A stretch of 64,000 bases of DNA, from contig NZ_LZGS01000004.1 in the NCBI RefSeq assembly GCF_001690495.1, forward strand, positions 101,784 to 165,783. The letters run 5' to 3'. A program made the position numbers and the translations under genes. Within the stretch, counting starts at the first letter, position 1. Each line of letters begins with the position of its first letter. This document shows, one piece after another, positions 39,954-49,999 of this stretch. The stretch comes from Gilliamella sp. App4-10 (GTDB lineage Bacteria; Pseudomonadota; Gammaproteobacteria; Enterobacterales; Orbaceae). The notes below the pieces were generated by a model, which had not been told where the DNA came from, ran no database searches, and saw nothing but the letters and a program-made list of their open reading frames with translations.

Positions 39954-41135
39954 ATGATTTATATTACATCTTTTGGGGCAATCAATACTTTAGGTAATTC
40001 TCTAAATGAAGTTAGACAGAATCTAACTAAACAGTATTGTGCACCGCACTGCTTAATTGAAGAAAACAATTGGTTACTCAACAACCAAAAAACTTGGCTA
40101 GGAAAAGTCAAATCTGATTTACCCAAATTACCCGTACATTTATCACAATACGCAACTCGCAATAACCGATTACTGTATAGCGCTTACTTACAAATCCAAA
40201 CTGAAATTGATCACGCTATATCACGCTATGGAAATAAACGAATAGCAATTATTATGGGGACTAGTACCTCGGGCATTGCTGAAGGGGATGTCAATTTAAA
40301 ACATTACTTACAGACAAATAGCCATTTGTCTACTTTTTCTTATAATCAACAAGAATTAGGCGATCCATCATGTTTTTTAACCGCTTTACTTGATTTAAAA
40401 GGTCCTAGTTACACAATATCAACGGCCTGCACATCTAGTGCTAAAGCAATTATTAGTGGTAAAAGATTGATAGAATCAGGAATAGTTGATGCAGCAATTG
40501 TTGGGGGCTCTGATAGCCTAAGCCGAATGCCAATTAATGGATTTAATGCACTTGAATCACTTTCTACAAGCCCATGTATACCCTTTGCACAAAATCGAAA
40601 TGGAATAAATATTGGTGAAGCAAGTGCTGTATTTTTACTCACCAAAGATGAAACAAGCAATATCGCTATTTTGGGCGCTGGCGAATCATCCGATGCATAT
40701 CATATTTCATCTCCCCATCCTGAAGGATTAGGGGCTGAAAAAGCAATGCAGGCAGCGTTAGATGATGCTAAATTAACGACCAAAGACATTGGTTATATTA
40801 ACCTTCATGGCACAGCAACTATATTGAATGATCTTGCAGAAAGTAAAGCCGTTTATCGCCTATTCAATCAGAATTTACCACCATGCAGCTCAACTAAACA
40901 TTTAACGGGACATACTTTAGGTAGTGCTGCAGCGACAGAATTAGCCATTAGTGCTCTACTACTTAACCAAGATATTTATTTACCACAACAAAATTTTTCA
41001 ACATCACCATTTGATGAAACTCTCGATAAAATCAATATTGTTACAAATCGCATGATCTTAAATACCCCTGTAGTCATGTCAAATTCTTTTGCATTTGGTG
41101 GTAGCAATGCATCTCTAATTATTGGGAAAATATAA
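39954..41135 (+). CDS. Beta-ketoacyl-ACP synthase (ApeO type)
   Basis: A 393-residue FabF-type ketosynthase with the full Cys-His-His set: TISTACTSSAKAIISGKRL (Cys at about residue 154), YINLHGTATILNDLAESKAV and STKHLTGHTLGSAAATELA. NSFAFGGSNASLII is the C-terminal family block. Together with the Cys-less partner at 34949 it would elongate the polyene. In complete clusters a LolA-like protein, an MMPL-type exporter and a lipoprotein gene lie before this gene; here only 31 bases separate it from the thioesterase. Confidence 0.9.
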   Translation: MIYITSFGAINTLGNSLNEVRQNLTKQYCAPHCLIEENNWLLNNQKTWLGKVKSDLPKLPVHLSQYATRNNRLLYSAYLQIQTEIDHAISRYGNKRIAIIMGTSTSGIAEGDVNLKHYLQTNSHLSTFSYNQQELGDPSCFLTALLDLKGPSYTISTACTSSAKAIISGKRLIESGIVDAAIVGGSDSLSRMPINGFNALESLSTSPCIPFAQNRNGINIGEASAVFLLTKDETSNIAILGAGESSDAYHISSPHPEGLGAEKAMQAALDDAKLTTKDIGYINLHGTATILNDLAESKAVYRLFNQNLPPCSSTKHLTGHTLGSAAATELAISALLLNQDIYLPQQNFSTSPFDETLDKINIVTNRMILNTPVVMSNSFAFGGSNASLIIGKI

Positions 41136-41647
41136 TGCAATATTATCCAGCGACTTACTATTTACCACATGAAGAACCTATGGTCATGTTAGAAAAAGTT
41201 CATTTAATTGATGATGAACAATGCATCTGTAGTGTTCAAGTCAATAAAAATGGTATTTTGGCACCTTTTTTAAATGAAGATAATGCTTTGCCTAATTTAT
41301 ATGCTGTTGAATTAATGGCCCAAACCATTGGTGTATGGAATGGTTACCACGGTATTATTAACAATAAAAAACCACAATTAGGTATGTTATTAGGGGGAAG
41401 AACCATAAAAACCTCACTACCAACCTTTCCTCACGAGAGCGATTTAATTATTCAAGCAAACTTAGTTCTTTTTGATAGCAAACTAGCTATTTTTGATTGT
41501 CAAATAAAGATCAATGAACAATGTGTCGTTTCAGGAAAACTCAATGTTTATGAACCCGATCAAACTGAAATAGATTATTTATTTGGCCAAAATCGATTAG
41601 GAGAAGAAAAAAATGAAACGAACAATTCTGGTAACTGGCGCCAGTAA
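41135..41647 (+). CDS. Hotdog dehydratase (ApeP type)
   Basis: A 170-residue hotdog-fold protein related to ACP dehydratases (YLPHEEPMVMLEKVHLIDDE, and YAVELMAQTIGVWNGYHG, LGMLLGGRTIKTS). It starts on the last base of the ketosynthase stop and overlaps the ketoreductase by 35 bases. The expected partner is the small dehydratase at 38457. The Glu of AVELMAQ is in the usual helix. Confidence 0.8.
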   Translation: MQYYPATYYLPHEEPMVMLEKVHLIDDEQCICSVQVNKNGILAPFLNEDNALPNLYAVELMAQTIGVWNGYHGIINNKKPQLGMLLGGRTIKTSLPTFPHESDLIIQANLVLFDSKLAIFDCQIKINEQCVVSGKLNVYEPDQTEIDYLFGQNRLGEEKNETNNSGNWRQ

Positions 41648-42344
41648 AGGAATTGGCAAAGCGATTGCTTGCAAACTATCGCAAGATGGTTTTGCAATTG
41701 CAGTCCACTACCATAGTGATAAACAAGGTGCGATTGATACAAAAAACTCTATTGAACAATTAGGAGGCTCAGCTCGATTAGTACAATTTGATGTCAGCAA
41801 TCGCGTACAATGTCAACAAAATATTGAAACTGATATCAAACTTCATGGCGCATATTATGGTGTTGTAAATAATGCAGGTATCATTCGTGATGGTGCTTTC
41901 CCCGCTTTAACAGAAGATGATTGGAACAATGTCATCCATACCGATCTTGACAGTTTTTATAATGTTTTGCATCCTTGCATTATGCCAATGATAGGACTTC
42001 GTAACGGTGGACGAATTATTGTTATATCTTCAGTTTCTGGTCTGATCGGTAATCGAGGACAAGTTAATTATAGTGCAGCAAAAGCCGGGTTAATTGGAGC
42101 AAGCAAAGCTCTAGCACTTGAGCTTGCAAAACGCAAGATCACGGTAAATTGTATTGCACCAGGTTTAATTGATACCGGTATTTTAGATATGGAACCTACT
42201 GTATTACAAGAGGCAATGAAAATAATACCATTAAAACGTATGGGGCAAGTAGATGAAGTAGCAGGACTAGCAAGTTATTTGATGTCTGATTTAGCGGGAT
42301 ATATAACACGCCAAGTCATTTCAATCAACGGAGGGATGATATAA
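41613..42344 (+). CDS. 3-oxoacyl-ACP reductase (FabG-like, ApeQ type)
   Basis: A 243-residue short-chain dehydrogenase. The cofactor loop VTGASKGIGKAIACKL, NNAG at about residue 87, Ser in VISSVSGLIGNRGQ and the YSAAK catalytic pair are all present, with FabG-like SINGGMI at the C-terminus. It reduces the beta-keto group in each elongation round. The start overlaps the dehydratase, preceded by AGGAGAAG. In other clusters a second ketosynthase (ApeR) follows; here none does. Confidence 0.88.
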   Translation: MKRTILVTGASKGIGKAIACKLSQDGFAIAVHYHSDKQGAIDTKNSIEQLGGSARLVQFDVSNRVQCQQNIETDIKLHGAYYGVVNNAGIIRDGAFPALTEDDWNNVIHTDLDSFYNVLHPCIMPMIGLRNGGRIIVISSVSGLIGNRGQVNYSAAKAGLIGASKALALELAKRKITVNCIAPGLIDTGILDMEPTVLQEAMKIIPLKRMGQVDEVAGLASYLMSDLAGYITRQVISINGGMI

Positions 42345-42503
42345 ATAAATTGATCCAGCATCTGGTGGAATAAATACTCCAATTAGCATCAAATGATTCT
42401 AGACTAGTTAAATAACAACGATATACAGCAGTTAATTATGACTGCCTGTATATAAGTTCACAAAAATCAAATCTAAAACAATCGCCCTATCTACCTTAGT
42501 AAC

Positions 42504-42528
42504 AAAACAGGCTATTACAGCCCGTTTT
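42504..42528. terminator. Hairpin at the convergent end of the polyene cluster and sohB
   Basis: AAAACAGGCT pairs with AGCCCGTTTT around ATTAC with one mismatch, overlapping the last sohB codons. A second stem (TATACAG / CTGTATA, about 42422-42452) lies just upstream on the plus strand. Together they may terminate both operons; U tracts are short. Confidence 0.4.
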
Positions 42529-43624
42529 CTTGTCTAAAAAACAATCTTTCGACACTTTTTACGACGTTTTTTGAAATTCTTTCCGATAATTTTTGTCGGC
42601 GTTGATAACGGACCGAGATAATTTTATGTGTTTCTAAATGAGATAAAATAAAGTCATCGCTGGTACTGATTTCGTCAACTAAGCCTTTATCTTTGGCTTG
42701 CGCTGCAAACCAATGCTCACCAGTTGCAACTTGTTCGATATCCACATTTGGGCGATACTCTTTAACAAAATCTTTAAATAAAAGATGAGTTTCTTCTAAT
42801 TCTTGTTTGAATTTTTGGCGACCTTCTTCAGTGTTTTCTCCAAACATGGTTAACGTACGTTTATACGCACCTGCTGTTTGTAACTCAATATCCACATCAT
42901 GTTTTTTTAATAAACGGTTAAAGTTAGGAATTTGTGCAACTACACCTATTGACCCCACAATCGCAAATGGCGCCGCCACAATCTTATTAGCGGTGCAAGC
43001 CATCATATATCCACCACTGGCCGCGACTTTATCAACAACCGCAGTAAAAGGAATATCACGCTGTCTAAATCGTAACAGCTGTGATGCTGCAAGCCCATAA
43101 CCATGGACTACACCACCTGGGCTTTCAAGTTTAACTACAACTTTATCTTCTGGTTTAATAACCGCTAATACTGCTGTGATTTCTTGGCGTAATTCTTCAA
43201 CTTCATGTGCATTGATGCTGCCATTGAAAGACAACACAAACAATTTAGGTTTTACTTGTTGGTTTGTATTACTCTCAGCTGACTTCTCAGAATTATTTGT
43301 TGCTGTTTGTTCTGCTAATTTTTCTTGCTTCTTAGCTTGTTTCTTTTTTTGTTTAGCCGCTAACTTTGCCTGCTTCTTCTCGAGTTTTTTCTGTTTTTTA
43401 AGATCTTTCATAAACAGTTTAGCTTCTAACTCATCCATGCTTGACATTAACAGATCGTCTTTGACTTGTTCGTATTCTTGGCTAATATCTTTGACCGATA
43501 AACGCCCTGCCACCGTTGCTGACTTACGGCGTTGGCTTAATATAAAAATGAGCACTGCTAAAATTGCAATAACAACTGTAGCCGTGTCAGCTAAAAAAAG
43601 TGAATACTCAGAAAACCAATTCAT
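42515..43624 (-). CDS. sohB: Inner-membrane protease SohB (S49 family)
   Basis: A 369-residue membrane-anchored serine protease (E. coli SohB 349). One N-terminal helix (about residues 12-28) is followed by a striking Lys-rich segment (about 75-112) and then the S49 domain with VVKLESPGGVVHGYGLAASQ and AASGGYMMACTANKIVAAP holding the catalytic Ser. The family removes residual signal peptides or membrane fragments. Confidence 0.9.
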   Translation of the reverse strand: MNWFSEYSLFLADTATVVIAILAVLIFILSQRRKSATVAGRLSVKDISQEYEQVKDDLLMSSMDELEAKLFMKDLKKQKKLEKKQAKLAAKQKKKQAKKQEKLAEQTATNNSEKSAESNTNQQVKPKLFVLSFNGSINAHEVEELRQEITAVLAVIKPEDKVVVKLESPGGVVHGYGLAASQLLRFRQRDIPFTAVVDKVAASGGYMMACTANKIVAAPFAIVGSIGVVAQIPNFNRLLKKHDVDIELQTAGAYKRTLTMFGENTEEGRQKFKQELEETHLLFKDFVKEYRPNVDIEQVATGEHWFAAQAKDKGLVDEISTSDDFILSHLETHKIISVRYQRRQKLSERISKNVVKSVERLFFRQENGL

Positions 43625-43780
43625 TTAATTTATTATCCTTTGATTAAATATACGTTGATTGAATGTATTGAAATATTATAACAAGATAATTGCGAATTGT
43701 GCCGAAAATCAATAAAGATATAATTGTCGCTTTATTCGGCAAATTAAATTATTTATACTGATAACCCAATTTATTGTTAA

Positions 43781-45493
43781 ATGAGAACTCGTATGCCATT
43801 ACGCCCAATTACCGAAATCGCTAAGCAATGTAATATTCCTGAAGAATTTGTCCTGCCTTATGGCAAACATGTGGCAAAAATCGATCTATCCATACTTAAA
43901 GCTAATCCCAAAAAAACTAACGGCAAATTGGTGTTAGTTACCGCTATCACACCAACTCCTCTTGGTGAAGGTAAAACAGTGAATACAATCGGGCTAAGTG
44001 AGGGACTAAATTATATTGGTAAATCGGCAATTGCTTGTATTCGTCAACCAAGTTTAGGCCCCGTATTTGGCGTTAAAGGTGGCGCTGCTGGCGGGGGTCA
44101 AGCCGAAGTATTACCTATGGAAACTTTAAATCTGCATTTAACGGGTGATATCCACGCCATTACCGCAGCTCATGATTTGGCATCGGCTGCATTGGATTCG
44201 CGCCTATATCATGAAGAACGTTTAGGCAATGAATTTACCGCACAAACGGGATTGCCTCGTTTAAATATCGATGTAAATCGTATTGTATGGAAACGCGTGA
44301 TAGATCATAACGATCGTGCACTTCGTAAAATCACTGTTGGTGTTGGCGGTGGTGTTAATGGTATTGAGCGCCAAGATGGCTTTGAAATTACCGCAGCGTC
44401 AGAGCTGATGGCTATTTTAGCCTTAGCCTCAGATTTACATGATATGCGCGCGCGCATTGGCCGTATTATTCTAGCTTATAATACTCAAGGCGAAGCCATA
44501 ACCGCAGAACAACTTGAAGTTGCGGGTGCCATGACAGTGCTACTAAAAAATGCAATTAACCCAAATCTGATGCAAACAGTTGAAAATACGCCTGTACTCA
44601 TTCATGCCGGACCTTTCGCCAATATTGCTCATGGCAACTCCTCTGTCATTGCCGATCGCATTGCTTTGCAACTTGCCGATTATGTTGTGACTGAAGCAGG
44701 ATTTGGCTCGGATATGGGCATGGAAAAATTCTTCAATATTAAATACCGCCAAACAGGGATCAAAGCCTCATGTGTGGTATTGGTTGCAACTGTTCGTAGC
44801 TTAAAATCTAACAGTGGTAAATATAACATCAAACCAGGGCAAGCAATTCCGAAAGAAATCTCAGAATCTAATGTCGAATTACTTGAAATTGGTGCGGCTA
44901 ATTTAGCATGGCATATCAACAATGCCAAAAGTTATGGATTACAAGTGATCGTTGCCATTAACCGCTTTCCGCATGATAGTGAAGAAGAACTCGCGTTCTT
45001 ACAACAATATGCAGTTAAACATGGTGCCTTTGCTTGTGAAGTGAGCGAAGTTTTCACACAAGGCGGTAAAGGCGCTGAAAAACTGGCTGAGCATGTGATC
45101 AAAGCGTGTGACATGCCAAGCGAAATCACACTACCTTACTCAGACAACATGCCGCTCGCTGATAAAATTCAAACTATGGTAAAAAAATATGGCGCTAACG
45201 AAGCCTTTTTATCAGCCACCGCACTGGAAAACATCAAAGAGATCGAAGCATTAAAACTTGATCATTTGCCACTTTGTATTGCTAAAACACCGATGTCAAT
45301 TAGTGCTGATGCAAACTTAAAAAATGTACCCACTAATTTTGATGTTGACATCAGTCATTTAGCAATATCTGCAGGTGCTGGTTTTATTCGTGTTTATGCT
45401 GGTAATGTAATGACCATGCCGGGGTTAGGCACCAACCCAGCTTATAGACAAATCGATATTGACAAAGATGGTAATATTGTAGGTTTAAGTTAA
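43781..45493 (+). CDS. fhs: Formate-tetrahydrofolate ligase
   Basis: A 570-residue enzyme that makes 10-formyl-THF from formate with ATP. The nucleotide loop is [20 protein letters not shown] at about residues 56-75. [32 protein letters not shown] and [14 protein letters not shown] near the C-terminus are family blocks. E. coli lacks fhs; it is common in anaerobes and some gut bacteria that use formate as a C1 source. The start may be 43781 or the ATG at 43793 (four codons later); neither has a strong ribosome site. It overlaps the ferredoxin gene by one base. Confidence 0.95.
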   Translation: MRTRMPLRPITEIAKQCNIPEEFVLPYGKHVAKIDLSILKANPKKTNGKLVLVTAITPTPLGEGKTVNTIGLSEGLNYIGKSAIACIRQPSLGPVFGVKGGAAGGGQAEVLPMETLNLHLTGDIHAITAAHDLASAALDSRLYHEERLGNEFTAQTGLPRLNIDVNRIVWKRVIDHNDRALRKITVGVGGGVNGIERQDGFEITAASELMAILALASDLHDMRARIGRIILAYNTQGEAITAEQLEVAGAMTVLLKNAINPNLMQTVENTPVLIHAGPFANIAHGNSSVIADRIALQLADYVVTEAGFGSDMGMEKFFNIKYRQTGIKASCVVLVATVRSLKSNSGKYNIKPGQAIPKEISESNVELLEIGAANLAWHINNAKSYGLQVIVAINRFPHDSEEELAFLQQYAVKHGAFACEVSEVFTQGGKGAEKLAEHVIKACDMPSEITLPYSDNMPLADKIQTMVKKYGANEAFLSATALENIKEIEALKLDHLPLCIAKTPMSISADANLKNVPTNFDVDISHLAISAGAGFIRVYAGNVMTMPGLGTNPAYRQIDIDKDGNIVGLS

Positions 45494-45909
45494 TGCAAGA
45501 AGTGATTATGCAAACTAAACAAGAATACAAAGCATTTATTGATGAAGAAAGCTGTATTGGCTGTGGCAAATGCATCCGTGTTTGCCCAACCGATGCTATT
45601 GTCGGCAGCAAGCAAGTGTTGCACACAATACTGCCACAGTTATGTACCTCGTGTAGTAATTGTATCAGTACCTGTCCAACAGACTGTATTACATTAAGCA
45701 CATTAGGCAGTGTATTGAGTGAATCAGAAGAGTTAGCGCTAACTCAGAAAAAGCAACAGCGATTAGGTCATAATCTGTTAGTGCCACCAACAATCTTATT
45801 TCCACGCACCATGCCAACCACAAACAAGATCAGCACAATAACCGATCGTAAAAAGTCGATAGCCGATGCCATTGCTAGAGTAAAAGCCAAAAAAAACCTC
45901 GCTAAATAG
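45493..45909 (+). CDS. RnfB-like 2[4Fe-4S] ferredoxin with RnfC-like tail
   Basis: A 138-residue protein with two Cys motifs, [12 protein letters not shown] and [12 protein letters not shown], about 27 residues apart. [11 protein letters not shown] and [18 protein letters not shown] closely follow the ferredoxin region of RnfB/RsxB. The C-terminal tail [12 protein letters not shown] resembles the AAIARVKARK repeats of RnfC. No membrane helix is present. Its start overlaps the fhs stop (TAATG), so it is translationally coupled to formate-THF ligase. The electron partner is unknown. Confidence 0.8.
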   Translation: MQEVIMQTKQEYKAFIDEESCIGCGKCIRVCPTDAIVGSKQVLHTILPQLCTSCSNCISTCPTDCITLSTLGSVLSESEELALTQKKQQRLGHNLLVPPTILFPRTMPTTNKISTITDRKKSIADAIARVKAKKNLAK

Positions 45910-45918
45910 CGAGGTTTT
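45893..45918. terminator. Bidirectional terminator between ferredoxin gene and typA
   Basis: Twelve-base stem (AAAACCTCGCTA / TAGCGAGGTTTT) with an AA loop. The 5' arm overlaps the last codons and stop of the ferredoxin gene. A and T runs on both sides fit termination in both directions. Confidence 0.85.
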
Positions 45919-45943
45919 CGTATTACGATAGCACTAATACTAA

Positions 45944-47770
45944 TTAGTCTTTATTACCACTTCTAAACGCACGTTTACGGTCATTTTCGGTTAAATGACG
46001 TTTACGTAAACGGATAGATAATGGCGTCACTTCCACTAATTCATCATCATCAATAAACTCTAATGCTTGTTCTAATGACATTTTGATTGGTGGTGAAAGT
46101 GTTGTTGCTTCATCGGTACCTGATGCTCGCATATTGGTTAATTTTTTACCGGTTAGACAGTTAACCGTTAAATCGTTTGAGCGAGTATGAATACCAATAA
46201 TTTGACCTTCATAAACTTCGGCACCATGACCTAGGAATAATTTACCACGGTCTTGCAAGCCATATAGTGCATAAGCCAATGCTTTACCTGTACCGTTTGA
46301 AATCATTACGCCATTATTACGTTGACCAATTTCGCCTGGGCGAACATCATCATAATGACTAAAGGTAGAATAAAGCAAACCGGTACCTGAGGTCATGGTC
46401 ATAAATTCAGTTCTAAAACCGATAAGGCCACGGCTTGGAATGACATAATCTAAACGTACGCGACCTTTACCATCTGGTAGCATGTTTGTTAGGTCACCTT
46501 TACGTAAACCAAGTGCTTCCATCACAGAACCTTGATGCTGTTCTTCAATATCAAGCGTAACTTGTTCGAATGGCTCTTGTTTTTTACCATCGATTTCTCT
46601 AAAGATAACTTTAGGACGAGAAACCCCTAGCTCATAACCTTCACGGCGCATATTTTCGATCAGTACTGACAAATGCAATTCACCACGACCAGAGACTCTA
46701 AAGGCATCGGGATCTGGCGTTTCCTCGACACGAAGCGCAACATTATGGACAAGCTCTTTATTTAAACGCTCAAGAATTTGGCGAGAAGTGACATATTTAC
46801 CCTCTTTACCCGCAAATGGTGAGCTATTGACATTAAAGAACATAGTTACAGTTGGTTCATCAACAGTTAACGCAGGTAATGCTTCAACGCAGCTATTATC
46901 ACAAATTGTATCGGAGATACCGAGTTCACCAAGACCCGTTAATGCAATAATATCGCCAGCTTCGGCAACTTCAGCTTCATAACGTTGTAGTCCTAAATGG
47001 CCAAGAACTTGCCCTACTTTGCCAGTTCGTTTATTACCTTCACTATCAACGATAGTTACTTGTTGATTTGGTTTAACGCGACCACGTTTAATACGGCCAA
47101 TACCAATAACACCAACATAATTATTATAATCAAGTTGAGAAATTTGCATTTGGAATGGACCGTCTAAATCAACCTTTGGCGGCTCAACATATTTAACAAT
47201 CGCTTCAAATAATGGCGTCATATCTTCAGCCATATTTTCATGATCTAAACCGGCGATCCCCATTAATGCTGAAGCATAAACGATAGGGAAATCTAACTGT
47301 TCATCAGTAGCCCCTAAATTAACAAATAGATCGAACACTTGATCGACAACCCAATCAGGGCGTGCGCCTGGACGATCGACTTTATTGATAACTACAATAG
47401 GTTTTAAACCATAAGCAAACGCTTTTTGCGTTACAAAACGTGTTTGTGGCATTGGTCCATCCATTGCATCAACAAGCAATAACACAGAATCAACCATCGA
47501 CATAACACGTTCAACTTCACCACCAAAATCCGCATGTCCTGGTGTATCAACGATATTAATTCGGTAACCATTCCAATCAATAGCAGTATTTTTAGCTAAA
47601 ATGGTAATACCACGCTCTTTTTCAAGCGCATTAGAGTCCATAATACGCTCGTTATCATCACCACGTAGATTATCTAGCGTACCTGACTGTTTTAATAACT
47701 TGTCAACCAAGGTCGTTTTACCATGGTCAACGTGGGCAATAATGGCAATATTTCTTAAATTTTCAATCAC
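45944..47770 (-). CDS. typA: Ribosome-associated GTPase TypA/BipA
   Basis: A 608-residue translational GTPase, the usual BipA length. G1 [16 protein letters not shown]2 [10 protein letters not shown]3 [18 protein letters not shown] and G4 [12 protein letters not shown] are all present, followed by EF-G-like domains III and V and the BipA-specific C-terminus ([18 protein letters not shown]). It helps 50S assembly and growth at low temperature or stress. Monocistronic. Confidence 0.96.
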   Translation of the reverse strand: MIENLRNIAIIAHVDHGKTTLVDKLLKQSGTLDNLRGDDNERIMDSNALEKERGITILAKNTAIDWNGYRINIVDTPGHADFGGEVERVMSMVDSVLLLVDAMDGPMPQTRFVTQKAFAYGLKPIVVINKVDRPGARPDWVVDQVFDLFVNLGATDEQLDFPIVYASALMGIAGLDHENMAEDMTPLFEAIVKYVEPPKVDLDGPFQMQISQLDYNNYVGVIGIGRIKRGRVKPNQQVTIVDSEGNKRTGKVGQVLGHLGLQRYEAEVAEAGDIIALTGLGELGISDTICDNSCVEALPALTVDEPTVTMFFNVNSSPFAGKEGKYVTSRQILERLNKELVHNVALRVEETPDPDAFRVSGRGELHLSVLIENMRREGYELGVSRPKVIFREIDGKKQEPFEQVTLDIEEQHQGSVMEALGLRKGDLTNMLPDGKGRVRLDYVIPSRGLIGFRTEFMTMTSGTGLLYSTFSHYDDVRPGEIGQRNNGVMISNGTGKALAYALYGLQDRGKLFLGHGAEVYEGQIIGIHTRSNDLTVNCLTGKKLTNMRASGTDEATTLSPPIKMSLEQALEFIDDDELVEVTPLSIRLRKRHLTENDRKRAFRSGNKD

Positions 47771-47935
47771 AATTAAAATTCCAATTAGGAGACAGATTCT
47801 ATAAGCGCGATATTGTACACCTTTTTAGCCGAAATGTTGATCTATATCACAAAGTTTATTTAAAAGAACTTGAACACTTGATAACTTTAGGAAAATATTG
47901 GTTTATTTGTAAAGAAGTTTCAGAAAACTATGAAT

Positions 47936-48469
47936 TTAAGTATAAAATTGATCGACAAACTCATCTACCTTTGTCCAATCTGTATATTCAATCATCGGCT
48001 TAGTTACATCAGTATCTCCCTTACCTAACCACATAATAAAGCGGATCATATTGCGATCAAACCAATTATATTGTGGATAATAAAGCGCACCGGCAAAAAC
48101 CGCAGTAAGAGTTGGCTTCCATGCTATTTTGGCTAAGAATTTTTTGGTATATAAATTCGTTTCTGGTGTATTTTTATTGGGTTTTCTCGCCACCATATTT
48201 ACCCCAAAAAATCCCGACTGCATATTATTTAATTGCTGATAATTGTTATCGATAAACGTCTTCATCACTTTGCTATAAAAACCGTAACGGATCGAACAAC
48301 CCAATAAAACTGCTTGGTATTGTGTTAAATCGATTTTAGTATTGGGTAGCAGCTCAATGACATCGCAATCACATTTACCATTAAGTCGCTTTTTGATGTG
48401 TTGCATAATCTTAAGTGTTTGCTTTTCGTATGTAGTATAGAGTAATAAAACTTTCATCATGGAATTCAT
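47936..48469 (-). CDS. hemG: Menaquinone-dependent protoporphyrinogen IX dehydrogenase HemG
   Basis: A flavodoxin-fold protein of 173-177 residues like E. coli HemG (181). FMN loop YTTYEKQTLKIMQHI, LLGCSIRYGFYSKVMKTFID and VNMVARKPNKNTPETNLYTK match the family, as do GALYYPQYNWFDRNMIRFIM and the C-terminal YTDW. It oxidises protoporphyrinogen with quinone as acceptor. The true start may be the ATG at 48457, four codons into the frame. Confidence 0.92.
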   Translation of the reverse strand: MNSMMKVLLLYTTYEKQTLKIMQHIKKRLNGKCDCDVIELLPNTKIDLTQYQAVLLGCSIRYGFYSKVMKTFIDNNYQQLNNMQSGFFGVNMVARKPNKNTPETNLYTKKFLAKIAWKPTLTAVFAGALYYPQYNWFDRNMIRFIMWLGKGDTDVTKPMIEYTDWTKVDEFVDQFYT

Positions 48470-48610
48470 AACATCTCTTCCTTCTTTTGTTAAACCCTTT
48501 GGTAAATATCAATATTACTTTTTTTATGATAAAAATTAAAAGATTGGTGGTGATTTCATTAAAAACTTTGATTATAGTATTAGGCTAATTTAACCAGACT
48601 GGAACTGATT

Positions 48611-49996
48611 ATGGTAATTTCACCTCCAAAACTGAGTGCTATTATTTTGGCGGCAGGAAAAGGCACACGGATGTACTCTAACCTACCTAAAGTTTTACAT
48701 AAAATCGGCGAAAAACCGATGTTACAACATGTTATTGATACAGTTCAACAACTTAATACTAATCGCATCAATATTGTTTATGGTCATGGCAAAGCACAGC
48801 TTGAAGATGTACTTAAAAATCAACATGTGCAACTGGTTTATCAAGCTGAACAACTCGGCACGGGCCATGCTGTTCAACAAGCTATCCCTTATATTCAAGA
48901 TGATGAAGATATCTTAATTTTATATGGCGACACGCCTCTTATATCGGTTCAAACGCTGCAAACTTTAATTGCTAGCAAACCAAAACAAGGCATCGCATTA
49001 TTGACGGTAATACTTGATAACCCAACTGGATATGGACGCATTGAACGCCAAAATGGCAAAGTGATTGCCATTGTTGAACAAAAAGATGCCACCCTCGAGC
49101 AACAAAAAATCAATGAAGTTAATACGGGTATCATGCTCGTTACTGGTAAATTATTGAAAAATTGGTTATCTCGTTTAACCAACAATAATACGCAACAAGA
49201 GTTTTACTTAACCGACATTATTGCTTTTGCGCACCAAGATGGTTATGACATATTAACCTCGCACCCAGTACAACCATTTGAAGTTGAAGGCGTCAATAAT
49301 CGCCAACAATTGGCAACATTAGAACGGCAGTATCAATATCAACAAGCTCAACACTTATTACTCGCTGGTGTGACACTGCTTGATCCAAATCGCTTTGACT
49401 TACGTGGCACACTCTCGCACGGTAAAGATGTCACTATTGATTGTAATGTCATTATTGAAGGCAATGTCACACTAGGTAATAACGTATTTATTGGTGCGGG
49501 CTGTATCTTAAAAAATTGCACGATTGATGATAACTCAAACATCAGCCCGTATAGCATTATTGAAGATTCAACTATCGCTAAACAGTGTACTATCGGACCT
49601 TTCGCCCGCCTACGACCTGGCTCACGACTTGACGAACAAGCCCATGTCGGCAATTTTGTTGAATTAAAAAAAGCGCATCTGGGCAAAGCCACCAAAGCTG
49701 GGCACTTAAGCTACCTTGGCGATAGCGAAATTGGTAGTAACGTCAACATTGGTGCAGGCACTATCACTTGTAATTATGATGGTGCCAATAAATTTAAAAC
49801 GATTATTGAAGATGATGTGTTTGTCGGTTCTGACACACAATTGATTGCACCAGTAAAAGTCGGTAAAGGCGCAACCATTGCAGCAGGCACAACGGTTACC
49901 AATAATGTAAATGCTAACGAATTGGTGGTAAGTCGAGTTAAACAAAAACAACTTTCTGGTTGGAAACGACCAACAAAGTTAATTAACAAGGAATAA
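48611..49996 (+). CDS. glmU: Bifunctional GlmU (GlcN-1-P acetyltransferase / GlcNAc-1-P uridyltransferase)
   Basis: A 461-residue enzyme making UDP-GlcNAc for peptidoglycan and LPS. The uridyltransferase loop is [20 protein letters not shown] near the N-terminus. A left-handed beta helix covers about residues 250-445 ([36 protein letters not shown]). It is three bases before glmS, giving the amino-sugar operon. Confidence 0.96.
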   Translation: MVISPPKLSAIILAAGKGTRMYSNLPKVLHKIGEKPMLQHVIDTVQQLNTNRINIVYGHGKAQLEDVLKNQHVQLVYQAEQLGTGHAVQQAIPYIQDDEDILILYGDTPLISVQTLQTLIASKPKQGIALLTVILDNPTGYGRIERQNGKVIAIVEQKDATLEQQKINEVNTGIMLVTGKLLKNWLSRLTNNNTQQEFYLTDIIAFAHQDGYDILTSHPVQPFEVEGVNNRQQLATLERQYQYQQAQHLLLAGVTLLDPNRFDLRGTLSHGKDVTIDCNVIIEGNVTLGNNVFIGAGCILKNCTIDDNSNISPYSIIEDSTIAKQCTIGPFARLRPGSRLDEQAHVGNFVELKKAHLGKATKAGHLSYLGDSEIGSNVNIGAGTITCNYDGANKFKTIIEDDVFVGSDTQLIAPVKVGKGATIAAGTTVTNNVNANELVVSRVKQKQLSGWKRPTKLINKE

Positions 49997-49999
49997 ACT

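Noticed and set aside
42345..42503. Remnant of the terminal ketosynthase (ApeR) after the ketoreductase
   Set aside because: I read all frames and found no ketosynthase motif; the gene seems fully absent, not decayed, in the visible sequence.
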